Source: Fibrobacter sp. | Lineage (GTDB): Bacteria > Fibrobacterota > Fibrobacteria > Fibrobacterales > Fibrobacteraceae | NCBI GenBank assembly: GCA_024399035.1 | Contig: JAKSID010000019.1 | Coordinates: forward strand, 1 to 49,369 | Direction: 5' to 3' | Length of the DNA stretch: 49,369 bases | In this document: piece by piece, positions 34,006-43,081 of the stretch | Layout of the letters: every line of letters begins with the position of its first letter | Numbering within the stretch: the stretch's first letter is position 1 | The notes under the pieces: generated by a model | What the model was told of the DNA's origin: nothing | The model's input: the letters and a program-made list of their open reading frames with translations, nothing else | Databases searched by the model: none | Translations under genes and position numbers: made by a program

Positions 34006-36345
34006 ATGGCCGAAAGCCTGTATTCAGATTCCCCGTACCTGCTAATCCTTGCGATTATCGCATTAGCATTGTCGATCTATTTCCCATCCTTGATGGCAAA
34101 TAGAATGCCGGTGCAGCAGATTCCCAAGCCTCTTATAAAGATGGTGCGAATAAACATCATCTGGAACGTTTGCAGTATTATCGGTATCCTTTTCTTTAGC
34201 GGAAACATCGAACCCGGTACTACTGCCTATGGCTTTAGACAGGTCCTTTTCGGTATCCAGGCCATCGCCTGGGCCCGAGTAGGATTGGCTTGCTACGAAA
34301 TCGGCGAATTGATTATGTTCCGCAAGATTTCGATGTTGCGAGATTTTTCAAACATAGCGTCTACGGTTCTTGTGGGCGCAATAACCATCATGTTCATTGT
34401 GAGCCCTGACTTTTTTGCGAAGCATGCTTTGTTTGAAACGCAGGTCAGCCAGACGAACCCGATTTTCTCTTGCTACGCCATTATCTACCTATTATTCTTG
34501 ATGCCGGCGTTTATTGCGGCAATCTATCAGCTTTTGCGCGGTTCTATGCAGGCCATGGACCAGCCCCTGGCACAGACCGGCCGATACATGGCGGGCACCT
34601 ACGCAACCATCGTTTCTATTGCTTGTACCTTTGACTTTATTATCCCTTTCACCCTGAAGATGCAAACCTGGCTGGGCAACTTCCACTTTATGGGTTGGCA
34701 TCAACTGCTGACAATCTTCCTGGTGTTTCTTTGCGGCCAATACTACTCCTCCATTTCCTTTAAGAACAAGAGTTCTCTTTGGTTCTTGCGAAAGCTCATT
34801 AGCAAGATGGAAGACGGCATCATCTATTTCGATGACGACGGCAAGATCAATTACGCCAACCAGGGTGCAGTCAAACTGCTGGGCATTCCGTCTGACAGCC
34901 TTATGAAAAAGTCCATCCGCAGCGTTTTTCCGCCGAACCTGAGTTTTTTTAACGAGGTGGTCTACGACGATATCCAGATGGACATGAACGGAGAACGTCA
35001 TTCCTTCAAGATCCATTTCTTTAAGATTCGCCAGACCATGGTGACCACTATGAACGTGGCCTATTTTGCGGACCAGTCCAAGACACTCCTTTTGCAAAAG
35101 GACTTGAAAACCCTGAACGAACAGTACGTGGAATACACCCACGACCTGGTTCGCTATCAGGACCGTCTGAACAAAGAGGCCCGCATCAAGGCAGAAAAGG
35201 AAAACGTTTTGAACACCTTGATCAACGCCCTACCCTTTAGGGTTTGGTACAAGAACGAACTTGGTGTTTACCAAAAACAGAACCAGTTGGACCTTGATGA
35301 CCAGGGTTCCTTGGAAGGCATTAACGACCCCCAGGAAAGCGTTTCGAGCTACGAAAAGAACGCCCGTGAAAACGGTGAAGCCGGCGTATACACCTCCTAC
35401 ATCAACAAGGACGGTGAGGAAGTTTCACAGGACGAAGCCAACAGACTTACAAAGAATGGCGAACTGGTCCAGACGTTCGACAACATGTACATTCCTATTC
35501 TGCAGGGAAAGGCTCCGTTCAAGACACTTTGCATTAAGGTGGACATGACAAAGCAACGCCGCCTGGAGCAGGAACGTAACATGTTGCGTGAACAGAAATT
35601 CATCCACAGCCGTTTGGAAGAACTGGGCACCATGTGCGGCGCCTTCGCCCACGACTACAACAACATTCTCGGTTCCCAGATTGGATTCTGCCAGCTGGCA
35701 CAGGAAATGTTGCCGGAAGGTCACCAGGCAAGTATGTTCATTGCAGAAGCCCTGAAGGCTGCACAGCGCGGCAAGACTTCCCTCGAGGAACTTTTGAACG
35801 CCATCCGCGGCAACGCAAAGTCTGCAACCCCGGCTATCGTGATTTCACCGTACATGATTATCGAAGACGTGGTGAAGAAGCTGACCCTTACCCTGCCGCC
35901 CAACATTACCCTCAACAGCGAGGACATGGACCACAACGTAAAGATCCGCGGCGTGGTGGCCTCCCTGGACCGCATTATCAGCAACATGGCAAACAACGCC
36001 ATTTTCGCCATGAAGGAAACCGGCGGCTCTTTGACTTTCAAGCTGCACCGCGAGGATCTGGCAGAGCAGTTGATCACTCCGTTCGCACCGCCCATTCCTC
36101 CCGGAAATTACGCAAAGATCATTATTTCGGATACAGGCTCCGGTATGGACTCCGGCACCCTGGAACGAATTTTTGCACCCTTCTTTACCACGAAAGCACC
36201 TGGCGAAGGCCTTGGTTTAGGCCTGTCTTCGGCATTGCGACTGCTAAAAGAGGGAAATGCCTACTTTACTGTGCAAACAACTCTCGGTGAAGGAACTACA
36301 TTTAATCTATATTGGCCTTTAGAAACAGAAAGCAAGGAGAACTAA
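34006..36345 (+). CDS. Seven-TM PAS sensor histidine kinase
   Basis: A 779-residue protein. About seven hydrophobic segments fill residues 1-250 (e.g. YLLILAIIALALSIYF, VLVGAITIMFIVSP, LLTIFLVFLCGQYY), resembling 7TMR-type sensors. A PAS domain follows (about 265-340: MEDGIIYFDDDGKINYANQG), then a coiled coil, and a second PAS-like domain (about 400-530: LINALPFRVWYKNELG). The dimerisation/phosphoacceptor box GAFAHDYNNILG has His549, of the NtrB-like AHDxNN type. The HATPase has NMANNAIFAM, DTGSGMD, FAPFFTT and GLGLGLSSA. Its start lies one base after the GH9 stop with no Shine-Dalgarno of its own, so translation is probably coupled. Confidence 0.93.
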   Translation: MAESLYSDSPYLLILAIIALALSIYFPSLMANRMPVQQIPKPLIKMVRINIIWNVCSIIGILFFSGNIEPGTTAYGFRQVLFGIQAIAWARVGLACYEIGELIMFRKISMLRDFSNIASTVLVGAITIMFIVSPDFFAKHALFETQVSQTNPIFSCYAIIYLLFLMPAFIAAIYQLLRGSMQAMDQPLAQTGRYMAGTYATIVSIACTFDFIIPFTLKMQTWLGNFHFMGWHQLLTIFLVFLCGQYYSSISFKNKSSLWFLRKLISKMEDGIIYFDDDGKINYANQGAVKLLGIPSDSLMKKSIRSVFPPNLSFFNEVVYDDIQMDMNGERHSFKIHFFKIRQTMVTTMNVAYFADQSKTLLLQKDLKTLNEQYVEYTHDLVRYQDRLNKEARIKAEKENVLNTLINALPFRVWYKNELGVYQKQNQLDLDDQGSLEGINDPQESVSSYEKNARENGEAGVYTSYINKDGEEVSQDEANRLTKNGELVQTFDNMYIPILQGKAPFKTLCIKVDMTKQRRLEQERNMLREQKFIHSRLEELGTMCGAFAHDYNNILGSQIGFCQLAQEMLPEGHQASMFIAEALKAAQRGKTSLEELLNAIRGNAKSATPAIVISPYMIIEDVVKKLTLTLPPNITLNSEDMDHNVKIRGVVASLDRIISNMANNAIFAMKETGGSLTFKLHREDLAEQLITPFAPPIPPGNYAKIIISDTGSGMDSGTLERIFAPFFTTKAPGEGLGLGLSSALRLLKEGNAYFTVQTTLGEGTTFNLYWPLETESKEN

Positions 36346-36719
36346 TGTCCACTATTTTGGTTATCGATGATGACGAACAGTTCAACCTCATGTTGAAATC
36401 TGCTCTTGAAATCAAGGGATACAATGTGGAGACCGCCTGCAACGGCCGCGACGCCAAGGCTCTCTACCAGAACAAGCAGTATGATGTGATCATTACCGAC
36501 ATCATCATGCCGGACGTAGATGGCTACGAAGTCATTCTGGACCTGCGTCGTTTGAACATGAGCGACCGCACCATCGCCGTTAGCGGTGGTGGCCGTACTG
36601 CTGCAGAAGACTACCTGGTCACTGCACAGCACTTCGACGTTGCTGCAACCTTCAACAAGCCCGTAGACCTTCAGGCTCTCCGTGCCAAGGTTGACGAAAT
36701 CATCAAGAGCCATTCCTAA
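36345..36719 (+). CDS. Single-domain response regulator
   Basis: A 124-residue CheY-like receiver domain with no output domain. Start chosen at 36345: it overlaps the kinase stop by one base (TAATG), with AAGGAG upstream. The acidic pocket is IDDDE, the phosphoacceptor Asp52 is in TDIIMPDVDG, the Ser/Thr switch is in IAVSGGG, and the conserved Lys is in FNKPVD. All key residues are intact, so it is the likely direct target of the kinase. The partner that reads it is unknown; the next gene is the obvious candidate. Confidence 0.93.
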   Translation: MSTILVIDDDEQFNLMLKSALEIKGYNVETACNGRDAKALYQNKQYDVIITDIIMPDVDGYEVILDLRRLNMSDRTIAVSGGGRTAAEDYLVTAQHFDVAATFNKPVDLQALRAKVDEIIKSHS

Positions 36720-36738
36720 TAGGATTCTCTTTTAGAAA

Positions 36739-38274
36739 ATGAATATCCTCATTGCGGATTCTGATCAGAAATTCGTAAACGACATCCAGCGTTCTTGGTC
36801 GGTTGCAAACACCAATCTCTTGACGTGTTCCGACGAGAGCGTTTTGATGCCTATGGTCAAAAAGGATTCGATAGACCTGGCGTTTATCGAAGTTCCTTTC
36901 TTGATGATGGACAACATGGATATGGTGAGCTACCTTAAGGAACGCCACCCGGGGATTGAAATTTTCATTTTGTGCGACGACCGCAACTGGCAGGGAGCAG
37001 CCAGCGCTATTACCCGCGGTGCCAACAGCTTTTTGAAAAAGCCCATTACCCTCTCGCTTTTAGAAGCTACCGCACAAAAAATCCAGGCGCAGTTGCAGAA
37101 CAAGTCCAACAGCCAGCTGATGGAATCCCAGGTGCTGGACAGCCTGCTGGGCAACACTGCAGAAATGCGCAAGATATTAAAGACCGTCTACAAGATCGCA
37201 CCCACCAACAGTACCGTTCTCATTACAGGCGAATCCGGTTCCGGTAAGGAATTCCTGGCCAACGTGATTCACCGCTACAGCAAGCGCGCTGCGGAACCTT
37301 TCGTGGCTGTAAACTGCGGCGCCATTCCCGAGAACCTGGTGGAAAGCGAACTCTTTGGTAGCAAGAAAGGCGCCTACACAGGCTCCACCACCGATAAGAA
37401 GGGCTTGTTCGAATCCGCCAACGGGGGCACCTTGTTCCTGGACGAAGTGGGCGAACTTTCTCCTGCAACACAGGTCAAGCTTTTGCGTTTCTTGCAGAGC
37501 CACGAGATTCGTCGCGTAGGCGAAACCGAAGCCCGCTACTTGGACGTGCGCATTATTGCGGCAACAAACCGCAACCTTCAGGACCGTATGCTTAGCGGAA
37601 ACTTCCGTGAAGACTTGTACTACCGTTTGAACACGTTCCACCTGCAGTTGCCGCCGCTCCGCGATCGCAAGCCCGCACTGCCCAACCTGATCAAATACTT
37701 TATCCTTAAGAACAAGGAAGACCAGGGCAAGGAAATCGTGGACATTGAACCGGCCGCTCTTTACGCCCTTACAAAGTACCAGTATCCTGGCAACATCCGC
37801 GAACTGGAAAACATTCTGGAACACGCCATTGTGCTTTCTGAGAACGGCATGATTCGTTTGGAAGACCTGCCCGAGAACGTGCAGGAATGTGCCAAGGAAA
37901 AGACCATGGCGATTGCCCACCAGCCGAATGCCGCTTCAGCCGGAGCCGGGGAATGTGGTTGCGAATCAATGATTGAAGCAATTGAACAGTCCGCCGTGGG
38001 TACTATAAGTGCCGCAGGTTCTATAAGTTCCGTCGCAGGTATCGCCGGGAGTGCAGCAAGTTCTATGGGTTCTGCCGCCGGAGCAGCCACTGCGAACGTC
38101 GCAAGCGACGAAATCCTCACGTTGGATGAACTGGAACGTCGACACATTCTTAACGCCCTAAGCGTTTGCAACAACAACAAGTCCGAAGTTTGCAAAAAGC
38201 TGGGCATTAGCCGCGCCACCCTTTGGCGCAAGCTTAAAGATTTAAAGATTGAAATGGAAGGCGGCGAAGACTAA
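36739..38274 (+). CDS. Sigma-54-dependent activator with pseudo-receiver
   Basis: A 511-residue NtrC-family protein. The N-terminal receiver domain (1-115) lacks key residues: Glu51 (AFIEVPF) where the phosphorylated Asp should be, Cys in place of the Thr/Ser switch (IFILCDD), and ADSD for the acidic pair; the Lys in FLKKP is kept. The AAA+ domain has Walker A GESGSGKE (about 164-171), the sigma-54 contact loop GAYTGS instead of GAFTGA, Walker B FLDEVGEL near 235, and R-finger-type LYYRLNTF. A low-complexity Ala/Ser/Gly linker (about 395-455) precedes a Fis-type HTH (NNNKSEVCKKLGISRATLWRKL). It is 19 bp after the response regulator, in the same operon. Confidence 0.92.
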   Translation: MNILIADSDQKFVNDIQRSWSVANTNLLTCSDESVLMPMVKKDSIDLAFIEVPFLMMDNMDMVSYLKERHPGIEIFILCDDRNWQGAASAITRGANSFLKKPITLSLLEATAQKIQAQLQNKSNSQLMESQVLDSLLGNTAEMRKILKTVYKIAPTNSTVLITGESGSGKEFLANVIHRYSKRAAEPFVAVNCGAIPENLVESELFGSKKGAYTGSTTDKKGLFESANGGTLFLDEVGELSPATQVKLLRFLQSHEIRRVGETEARYLDVRIIAATNRNLQDRMLSGNFREDLYYRLNTFHLQLPPLRDRKPALPNLIKYFILKNKEDQGKEIVDIEPAALYALTKYQYPGNIRELENILEHAIVLSENGMIRLEDLPENVQECAKEKTMAIAHQPNAASAGAGECGCESMIEAIEQSAVGTISAAGSISSVAGIAGSAASSMGSAAGAATANVASDEILTLDELERRHILNALSVCNNNKSEVCKKLGISRATLWRKLKDLKIEMEGGED

Positions 38275-38284
38275 ATTCGCCAAA

Positions 38285-38310
38285 GATTCGCGACAAGATA
38301 GTCGCGATTT
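38285..38310. terminator. Hairpin between convergent genes
   Basis: ATTCGCGAC-AAGATA-GTCGCGATT, with one mismatch. The T-run after it is short, so it may be a weak terminator shared by the activator and the methyltransferase genes. Confidence 0.45.
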
Positions 38311-39276
38311 CTAAACTTCGACAAGGGTCGCCACAAGGCAAGAGTCCTTGGTACTTCCGCTCCCCGCAAAATCAATATCCTGAGAACGCTTCCACACAGT
38401 CCGTGCATTGCCATGGACTTTTGCAACCGCGTCACGCACATCCCTGCCGAACGCGTTCAGATTGAACTCGCTGTAGTTGGAACTGACCATAAAGAATCCG
38501 CGGGGGTTCAAGAGCGTGGCGCAGTCCGCAACCAAAGGCATCAGGTGTTCACGTACATTAAAGTTCGCGCCTTTGAAGCGTGCAAAGCTGGGCGGGTCCA
38601 GCACAATGCCGTCAAACTTCAAGCCCTTCTTTTGGGCCCAGTGAACGTACTCCACCGCATTGCCGCGGAAGAATTCCCCGGGGCGCAAATCCAAGCCATT
38701 CAAGGCGTAGTTTTCGCGGCCCTTGTCCAGAATCTTTCCGCTAATGTCGGCGTTGGTAGCAATGGTAGCGCCACCCAGTCGAGCGTGCACAGAAAAGGTG
38801 CAGGTGTAGCTGAACAAATTCAAAAAGCGGCGGCCTTCGCACATGTTGCCCACGTCCAAACGCACGTGGCGCATATCCAGGAACAAGCCCGGATTCACCG
38901 TATCCAGCAAGTCTACATTCAGCGTGGCCTTGCCTTCGCGTACCGTACCTAGGGAATCTGCGGCAGTGCCAATCAGAACTTCCATGGGCGGGTTTTCCAA
39001 GGACTTTCCGGAGCGGGAAAGACGTTCCTTGGCCACCAGGCAAACAGGCGCAAAAGCCTCCCCTACAGCGCCAGCAATGGCCGCCTTCTGGGAAAGCATT
39101 TCAGGCCCAAAGAATTGAATCTGGTAACGTTCACCAAAGCGGTCCAAGGTCATTCCCGGGAAACCGTCGGCAGCGCCATTCACAACACGATACGCATCTG
39201 TCACGTTGAACAGGGCACTTCGTTTTTCATTGGCAATCTGCAAAAGATTCTTGAATTCAGCGGTTTTCTGGGCCAT
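38311..39276 (-). CDS. Class I SAM-dependent rRNA methyltransferase, RlmI-like
   Basis: A 321-residue protein, start chosen at 39276 (MAQKTAEFKNLLQIANEKR); an ATG 51 bases upstream is also in frame, and neither has a clear Shine-Dalgarno. The N-terminal part (YRVVNGAADGFPGMTLDRFGER) looks like the EEHEE-type domain of RlmI/YccW. The methyltransferase domain has FLDMRHVR, FLNLFSYTCTFSVHARLGG (SAM motif I) and the catalytic-region motif VLDPPSFAR. RlmI makes m5C in 23S rRNA; the PUA domain of true RlmI is missing, and the modified site here is uncertain. Confidence 0.85.
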   Translation of the reverse strand: MAQKTAEFKNLLQIANEKRSALFNVTDAYRVVNGAADGFPGMTLDRFGERYQIQFFGPEMLSQKAAIAGAVGEAFAPVCLVAKERLSRSGKSLENPPMEVLIGTAADSLGTVREGKATLNVDLLDTVNPGLFLDMRHVRLDVGNMCEGRRFLNLFSYTCTFSVHARLGGATIATNADISGKILDKGRENYALNGLDLRPGEFFRGNAVEYVHWAQKKGLKFDGIVLDPPSFARFKGANFNVREHLMPLVADCATLLNPRGFFMVSSNYSEFNLNAFGRDVRDAVAKVHGNARTVWKRSQDIDFAGSGSTKDSCLVATLVEV

Positions 39277-39375
39277 GAACAAAAAATAAAAAATGTGTGG
39301 CGAAGATTCAACATTGTCCGTATTCATAAGGTGAACCCACAGAAGATCATCACTTAATAAAGAAGGAAAATAAAT

Positions 39376-40164
39376 ATGGAAAAATGGATCAAGGAAAAGT
39401 TCAAGGCCCAACGACCCCTGACAAAAAACGAAGAAGACGCGCTCTTCGCCCTTGTCAGAAAAGGCAACAAGGCAGCCAAGGCAAAACTGATGGTCGCCAA
39501 CATGAAGTTCGTTATTCAGGTGGCCGCCAACTACCGCAACGAAACCCTGACCCAAGAGGAACTGGTAAGCGAAGGCGCCATCGGACTTTGGCGCAGCATC
39601 GACTACTTTGACGAAACCCGCGGAGTCCGTTTCATTACCTACGCCGTCTGGTGGATCAAGGCAAGCATTACCCGAGCCATCAGCGAAAAAGGCAGTATGG
39701 TCCGCTTGCCGCTGAACAGGCAAACACAACTGCACAAGGCCAAGGCAAGTTGCAAGAGCGAGCCCCTGCCCGCAGACATAAAGAAGCTGGATGCCATCGG
39801 CGGAAAGACCATTTCCTTGAGTGCACCCGTCGACGAACTCTGCTCTTTTAAATTGGAGGAGTTGCTTCCCGACGAACGCGTCGAAAGTCCCGACACAAAC
39901 GTCGCAAAAGATTTCATCCGAAAATTTGCACACACACTCCTAAACAAACTGCCTGCCCGCGAAAGGCAGATTATGCAAGACATCCACGGAATCGGCCGGG
40001 ACTGCGAACGCAGCATCCGGGAGGAAAGCCACCTTCTGGGATTGTCCCGTGAACGCGTCAGGCAGTTGCGGGACCAGGCAAAAATAAGAATCCGCCGCTT
40101 GAATTGCGACGGACACCTTACTCCAGTTCTAAGGGAACTGGCAACCTCTTCGGATGTAAACTGA
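39376..40164 (+). CDS. Sigma-70 family RNA polymerase sigma factor
   Basis: A 262-residue sigma factor with AAGGAA upstream of the start. Region 1.2/2 runs from residue 10 (RPLTKNEEDALFALVRKGNKAAKAKLMVANMKFVIQVAANY) through the -10 recognition helix (FDETRGVRFITYAVWWIKASITRAI). Region 3 is short. Region 4 has LPARERQIMQDIHGIG and the HTH SHLLGLSRERVRQLRDQAKIRIRRL. It has no region 1.1, so it is an alternative (group 2/3-like) factor rather than the housekeeping one. Region 4 carries an unusual insert RDCERSIREES before the HTH. Its stop is one base from the nrdR stop (convergent). Confidence 0.92.
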   Translation: MEKWIKEKFKAQRPLTKNEEDALFALVRKGNKAAKAKLMVANMKFVIQVAANYRNETLTQEELVSEGAIGLWRSIDYFDETRGVRFITYAVWWIKASITRAISEKGSMVRLPLNRQTQLHKAKASCKSEPLPADIKKLDAIGGKTISLSAPVDELCSFKLEELLPDERVESPDTNVAKDFIRKFAHTLLNKLPARERQIMQDIHGIGRDCERSIREESHLLGLSRERVRQLRDQAKIRIRRLNCDGHLTPVLRELATSSDVN

Positions 40165-40165
40165 A

Positions 40166-40609
40166 CTACTTATCGAGGCTCTTGATCTGGTCAACGAACT
40201 CGCCCACTTCCTTGAACTCACGGTAAATGGAAGCGAAACGGACGTATGCCACCGGATCAAGTTTCTTAAGTTCCTGCATGACCAGGTTACCGATCTGCTC
40301 GTAAGACACTTCGAAGTTTTCGGTAACAGTCAATGCGTTTTCCACATTGATTGCCACCTGTTCAATATCCGAAGTAGAAAGCGGGCGCTTTTTGCAGGAG
40401 TTCATAATGCCCTTCATCAGCTTTTCACGCTGGAACGCTTCGCGTTCGCCACTGCGCTTGATCACGGTCAGGGGCTGAAGTTCCACGTATTCGCGGGTAG
40501 AAAAACGATGGCCGCATTCGACGCATTCGCGGCGACGACGGATGTAGGTGCCGATAGCGCGGCTATCGACGACCTTATCGTTATCTTTCTTGCAAAACGG
40601 ACAGATCAT
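40166..40609 (-). CDS. nrdR: Transcriptional repressor NrdR
   Basis: A 147-residue repressor of ribonucleotide reductase genes. The N-terminal zinc ribbon CPFC...CVEC with the basic segment RRRRE binds DNA. It is followed by an ATP-cone (VIKRSGEREAFQREKLMKGIMNSCKKRP) that senses dATP/ATP. Length is normal. No nrd genes are in the window. It lies downstream of transketolase on the same strand, with heptamer array B between them. Confidence 0.96.
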   Translation of the reverse strand: MICPFCKKDNDKVVDSRAIGTYIRRRRECVECGHRFSTREYVELQPLTVIKRSGEREAFQREKLMKGIMNSCKKRPLSTSDIEQVAINVENALTVTENFEVSYEQIGNLVMQELKKLDPVAYVRFASIYREFKEVGEFVDQIKSLDK

Positions 40610-40610
40610 G

Positions 40611-40724
40611 ATTAGTGGTTGGTGGTTAGTGGTTGGTGGTTAGAAACTTTAGAAAACGTTCATCTCTCGCATTTCCTGTTTACGGAATCAAAGATTCCTA
40701 ACCACTGTTTACTAATCACTTTTA
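40611..40724. repeat. Heptamer-period inverted array B
   Basis: The left arm (from 40613) reads TAGTGGT, TGGTGGT, TAGTGGT, TGGTGGT. The right arm (about 40694-40724) reads TTCCTAA, CCACTGT, TTACTAA, TCACTTT, then TAG. The centre holds GGAATC-AAA-GATTCC. The transketolase stop codon lies inside the right arm. Confidence 0.8.
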
Positions 40725-42803
40725 GTTATTCTTCTTGAATTCCTCTACGTTTTTCTTGTATTCAGCCAGGTAAGCCTTGGCTTCTGCAACCACGGCTTCC
40801 GGGGTGTAACCGAATTCCTTTTCCAACACGCCAGCCGGAGCGGAAGCACCGAAGCGTTCCAGACCGGAAACCTTACCGAAGCCACCCACGACCTGTGCGA
40901 ACAGGAGCGGAAGGCCACTGGACTTAGCAAACACCGGAGTCCAAGGAGTGATGATGGAATCGCGGTATTCCTTGCTCTGGCTCTGGAAGAGGGCCGGGCT
41001 GATCATGGAGACCACGCGAACCTTGAGACCTTCGGCGCGGAGAACTTCTGCAGCGTCGTGGGTCAAGAGAACGTCGGAACCATTGGAAACGAAAGTGAGG
41101 TCCGGACGAGCACCGTCGCAGTTGTCGCTAACGATGTAAGCACCCTTGCGGCACTTGGCTGCGTCAGCCTTGCGATCGCCGGGGAGAGACTTCACATTCT
41201 GACGGGTCAGGATAAGAGTGGTGGGGCTGTCGTTATTTTCGAAAGCCATTTCCCATGCCACTACAGTTTCAAAGGCGTCTGCGGGGCGGAGCACCAGCAT
41301 TTCGGACTTACCCTTGTTAGGACCGTGGGGTTTCTTGAGGCCTTCCAACAAACGAATCTGAGTTTCGTGTTCAATAGGTTCGTGGGTAGGACCGTCTTCG
41401 CCAACGCGGAAGCTGTCGTGGGTGTACATAAACTTGACAGGCAGACCCATGAGGGCAGCCATACGGAGCACCGGCTTCATAAAGTCGCTGAACACGAAGA
41501 AGGTGGCGCAAATCGGGTAGAGACCGCCGTGGAGGGCGATACCGCAGCAGATAGCACCCATGGTGAGTTCTGCAACGCCAACCTGGACGAAGCCGCCCTT
41601 GAAGTCGTTAGCGCGGAAGATTCCGGTCTTGTTCAAGAAGGCCTGAGTGTTATCAGAGTTAGAAAGGTCTGCAGAAGAGCAGATGCAGTTCTTTACGTTT
41701 TCTGCCAGGTGACCGAGAACGGTACCGGAGGTCACGCGAGTTGCAACGCCTTCCTTCAGTTCCAGACCAGAAAGGTCGATCTTGGGAGCATTGCCAGAGA
41801 GCCAATCCTTGAGAGTAGCTGCCTTTTCAGGATTTGCAGCGTCCCAGGCAGCCTTTGCCTTCTTCCAGGCTTCAACTTCCTTGCGGAGTTCGGCCTTGCG
41901 GGCTTCGAAAGCTTCTGCAACGTCGGGGAAAATCTTGAACGGATCAGCCGGATCGCCGCCCAGGTTCTTGACGGTAGCGTCGGTAGAAGCACCAGCGGCG
42001 TTCAGCGGCTGGCCGTGGGTAGATACAGCACCTTCGAAGGACTTGCCGTCTTCGGCAATGGCGCCCTTAGCCATGGTGGTGTGACCGATCACGATAGTGG
42101 GCTTTTCAGTTTCTGCCCATGCAGCCTTGAAGGCTTCACGGAGAGATGCGATGTGGTCACCGTCAGCCACGTCGATAACGCGGAAGCCCCATGCTTCGTA
42201 CTGCTTCTTGAAGTCGTGGCTCATCACGTCTTCGCAACGGCAGGACAGCTGGACCTGGTTTGCATCGTAGAAGAAAATCAAGTTAGAGAGTTTGAGGTGA
42301 CCAGCAACGCGGCCCACGCCGTAGGCGATTTCTTCTTCCAAGCCGCCGTCAGAAACCAGGCACACCACCTTGTGGTTCAGGATGTCGCCGAAACGTTCCA
42401 CCATAAAGCGTTCTGCAATGGCGTTACCCAGAGCAACAGCATGACCGATGCCCAGAGGACCACTGGAGTTTTCGATACCCAGTGCGAAGTCCACTTCCGG
42501 ATGGCCCGGAGTGCGGCTGTTCAGCTGGCGGAAGTTCTTCAGGTCATCCATGTTGAGCTTGCCCTGGATGGCAAGTTCGGAGTAAAGAAGTGCAGACATA
42601 TGGCCCGGATCCATAAAGAAACGGTCGCGAGCTTCCCAGTTGGGGTTTTCAGGGTCAAAACGGAGGAATTCTGCGAAAAGCAGGGTGATTGCATCAGCAG
42701 CACCCATGGCTCCACCCGGATGACCGGACTTTGCCTTCTGCACCATGGCAGCGGAAAGAATTCGAACGTTGTCGGCCGCTTTTGTAACGATCGCGTCTTG
42801 CAC
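40722..42803 (-). CDS. tkt: Transketolase
   Basis: A 693-residue thiamine-diphosphate enzyme of the non-oxidative pentose phosphate pathway. The start is GTG (42801-42803), with GAGAGAGG upstream. N-terminal features are KSGHPGGAMG, MDPGHMSALLY, TPGHPEVDF and SSGPLGIGHAVALGNAIAE. The TPP/Mg motif reads SDGGLEEEIAYG...YDANQV, where most transketolases have GDGCLxEG...; the ends of the motif are kept. The central pyrimidine domain has THDSFRVGEDGPTHEPIEH. It could be a lineage-specific transketolase variant; the general class is secure. Confidence 0.93.
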   Translation of the reverse strand: MQDAIVTKAADNVRILSAAMVQKAKSGHPGGAMGAADAITLLFAEFLRFDPENPNWEARDRFFMDPGHMSALLYSELAIQGKLNMDDLKNFRQLNSRTPGHPEVDFALGIENSSGPLGIGHAVALGNAIAERFMVERFGDILNHKVVCLVSDGGLEEEIAYGVGRVAGHLKLSNLIFFYDANQVQLSCRCEDVMSHDFKKQYEAWGFRVIDVADGDHIASLREAFKAAWAETEKPTIVIGHTTMAKGAIAEDGKSFEGAVSTHGQPLNAAGASTDATVKNLGGDPADPFKIFPDVAEAFEARKAELRKEVEAWKKAKAAWDAANPEKAATLKDWLSGNAPKIDLSGLELKEGVATRVTSGTVLGHLAENVKNCICSSADLSNSDNTQAFLNKTGIFRANDFKGGFVQVGVAELTMGAICCGIALHGGLYPICATFFVFSDFMKPVLRMAALMGLPVKFMYTHDSFRVGEDGPTHEPIEHETQIRLLEGLKKPHGPNKGKSEMLVLRPADAFETVVAWEMAFENNDSPTTLILTRQNVKSLPGDRKADAAKCRKGAYIVSDNCDGARPDLTFVSNGSDVLLTHDAAEVLRAEGLKVRVVSMISPALFQSQSKEYRDSIITPWTPVFAKSSGLPLLFAQVVGGFGKVSGLERFGASAPAGVLEKEFGYTPEAVVAEAKAYLAEYKKNVEEFKKNN

Positions 42804-42824
42804 TTTTTATACCTCTCTCTAGAT

Positions 42825-42830
42825 ATTATA
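42825..42830 (-). promoter_or_regulatory. Possible -10 element of transketolase
   Basis: TATAAT on the minus strand, about 22 bases before the GTG start, leaving a very short leader that contains the Shine-Dalgarno. No convincing -35 hexamer. Confidence 0.5.
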
Positions 42831-42872
42831 TAGAACGATGAGCCGCCCTAAAATTTCGCCCACAAATTTAGT

Positions 42873-42910
42873 AAATAGCCCTAAACCTCTAAAGAGTTAA
42901 GGGCTTATTT
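42873..42910. promoter_or_regulatory. Imperfect dyad between divergent genes
   Basis: AAATAGCCCTAAA...CTCT-AA-AGAG...TTAAGGGCTTATTT pairs with one bulge. It is between the divergent tkt and M6 protease genes, so it is more likely regulatory than a terminator. Confidence 0.4.
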
Positions 42911-43081
42911 CTTTATTATTAGTTAGTATAAAACCGCTTTGTTTGTTTATAAAAGTTTACAAATAGATCTACACACCCTTTTTTTCGTAACTTTTTGCCC
43001 TTTTTCGTTCATTTTTTACCGGTTCTTACACACATTTAATCGTGTAACCTGAGTTTTTACCCCCTGTTTTAGGCCACCTTG

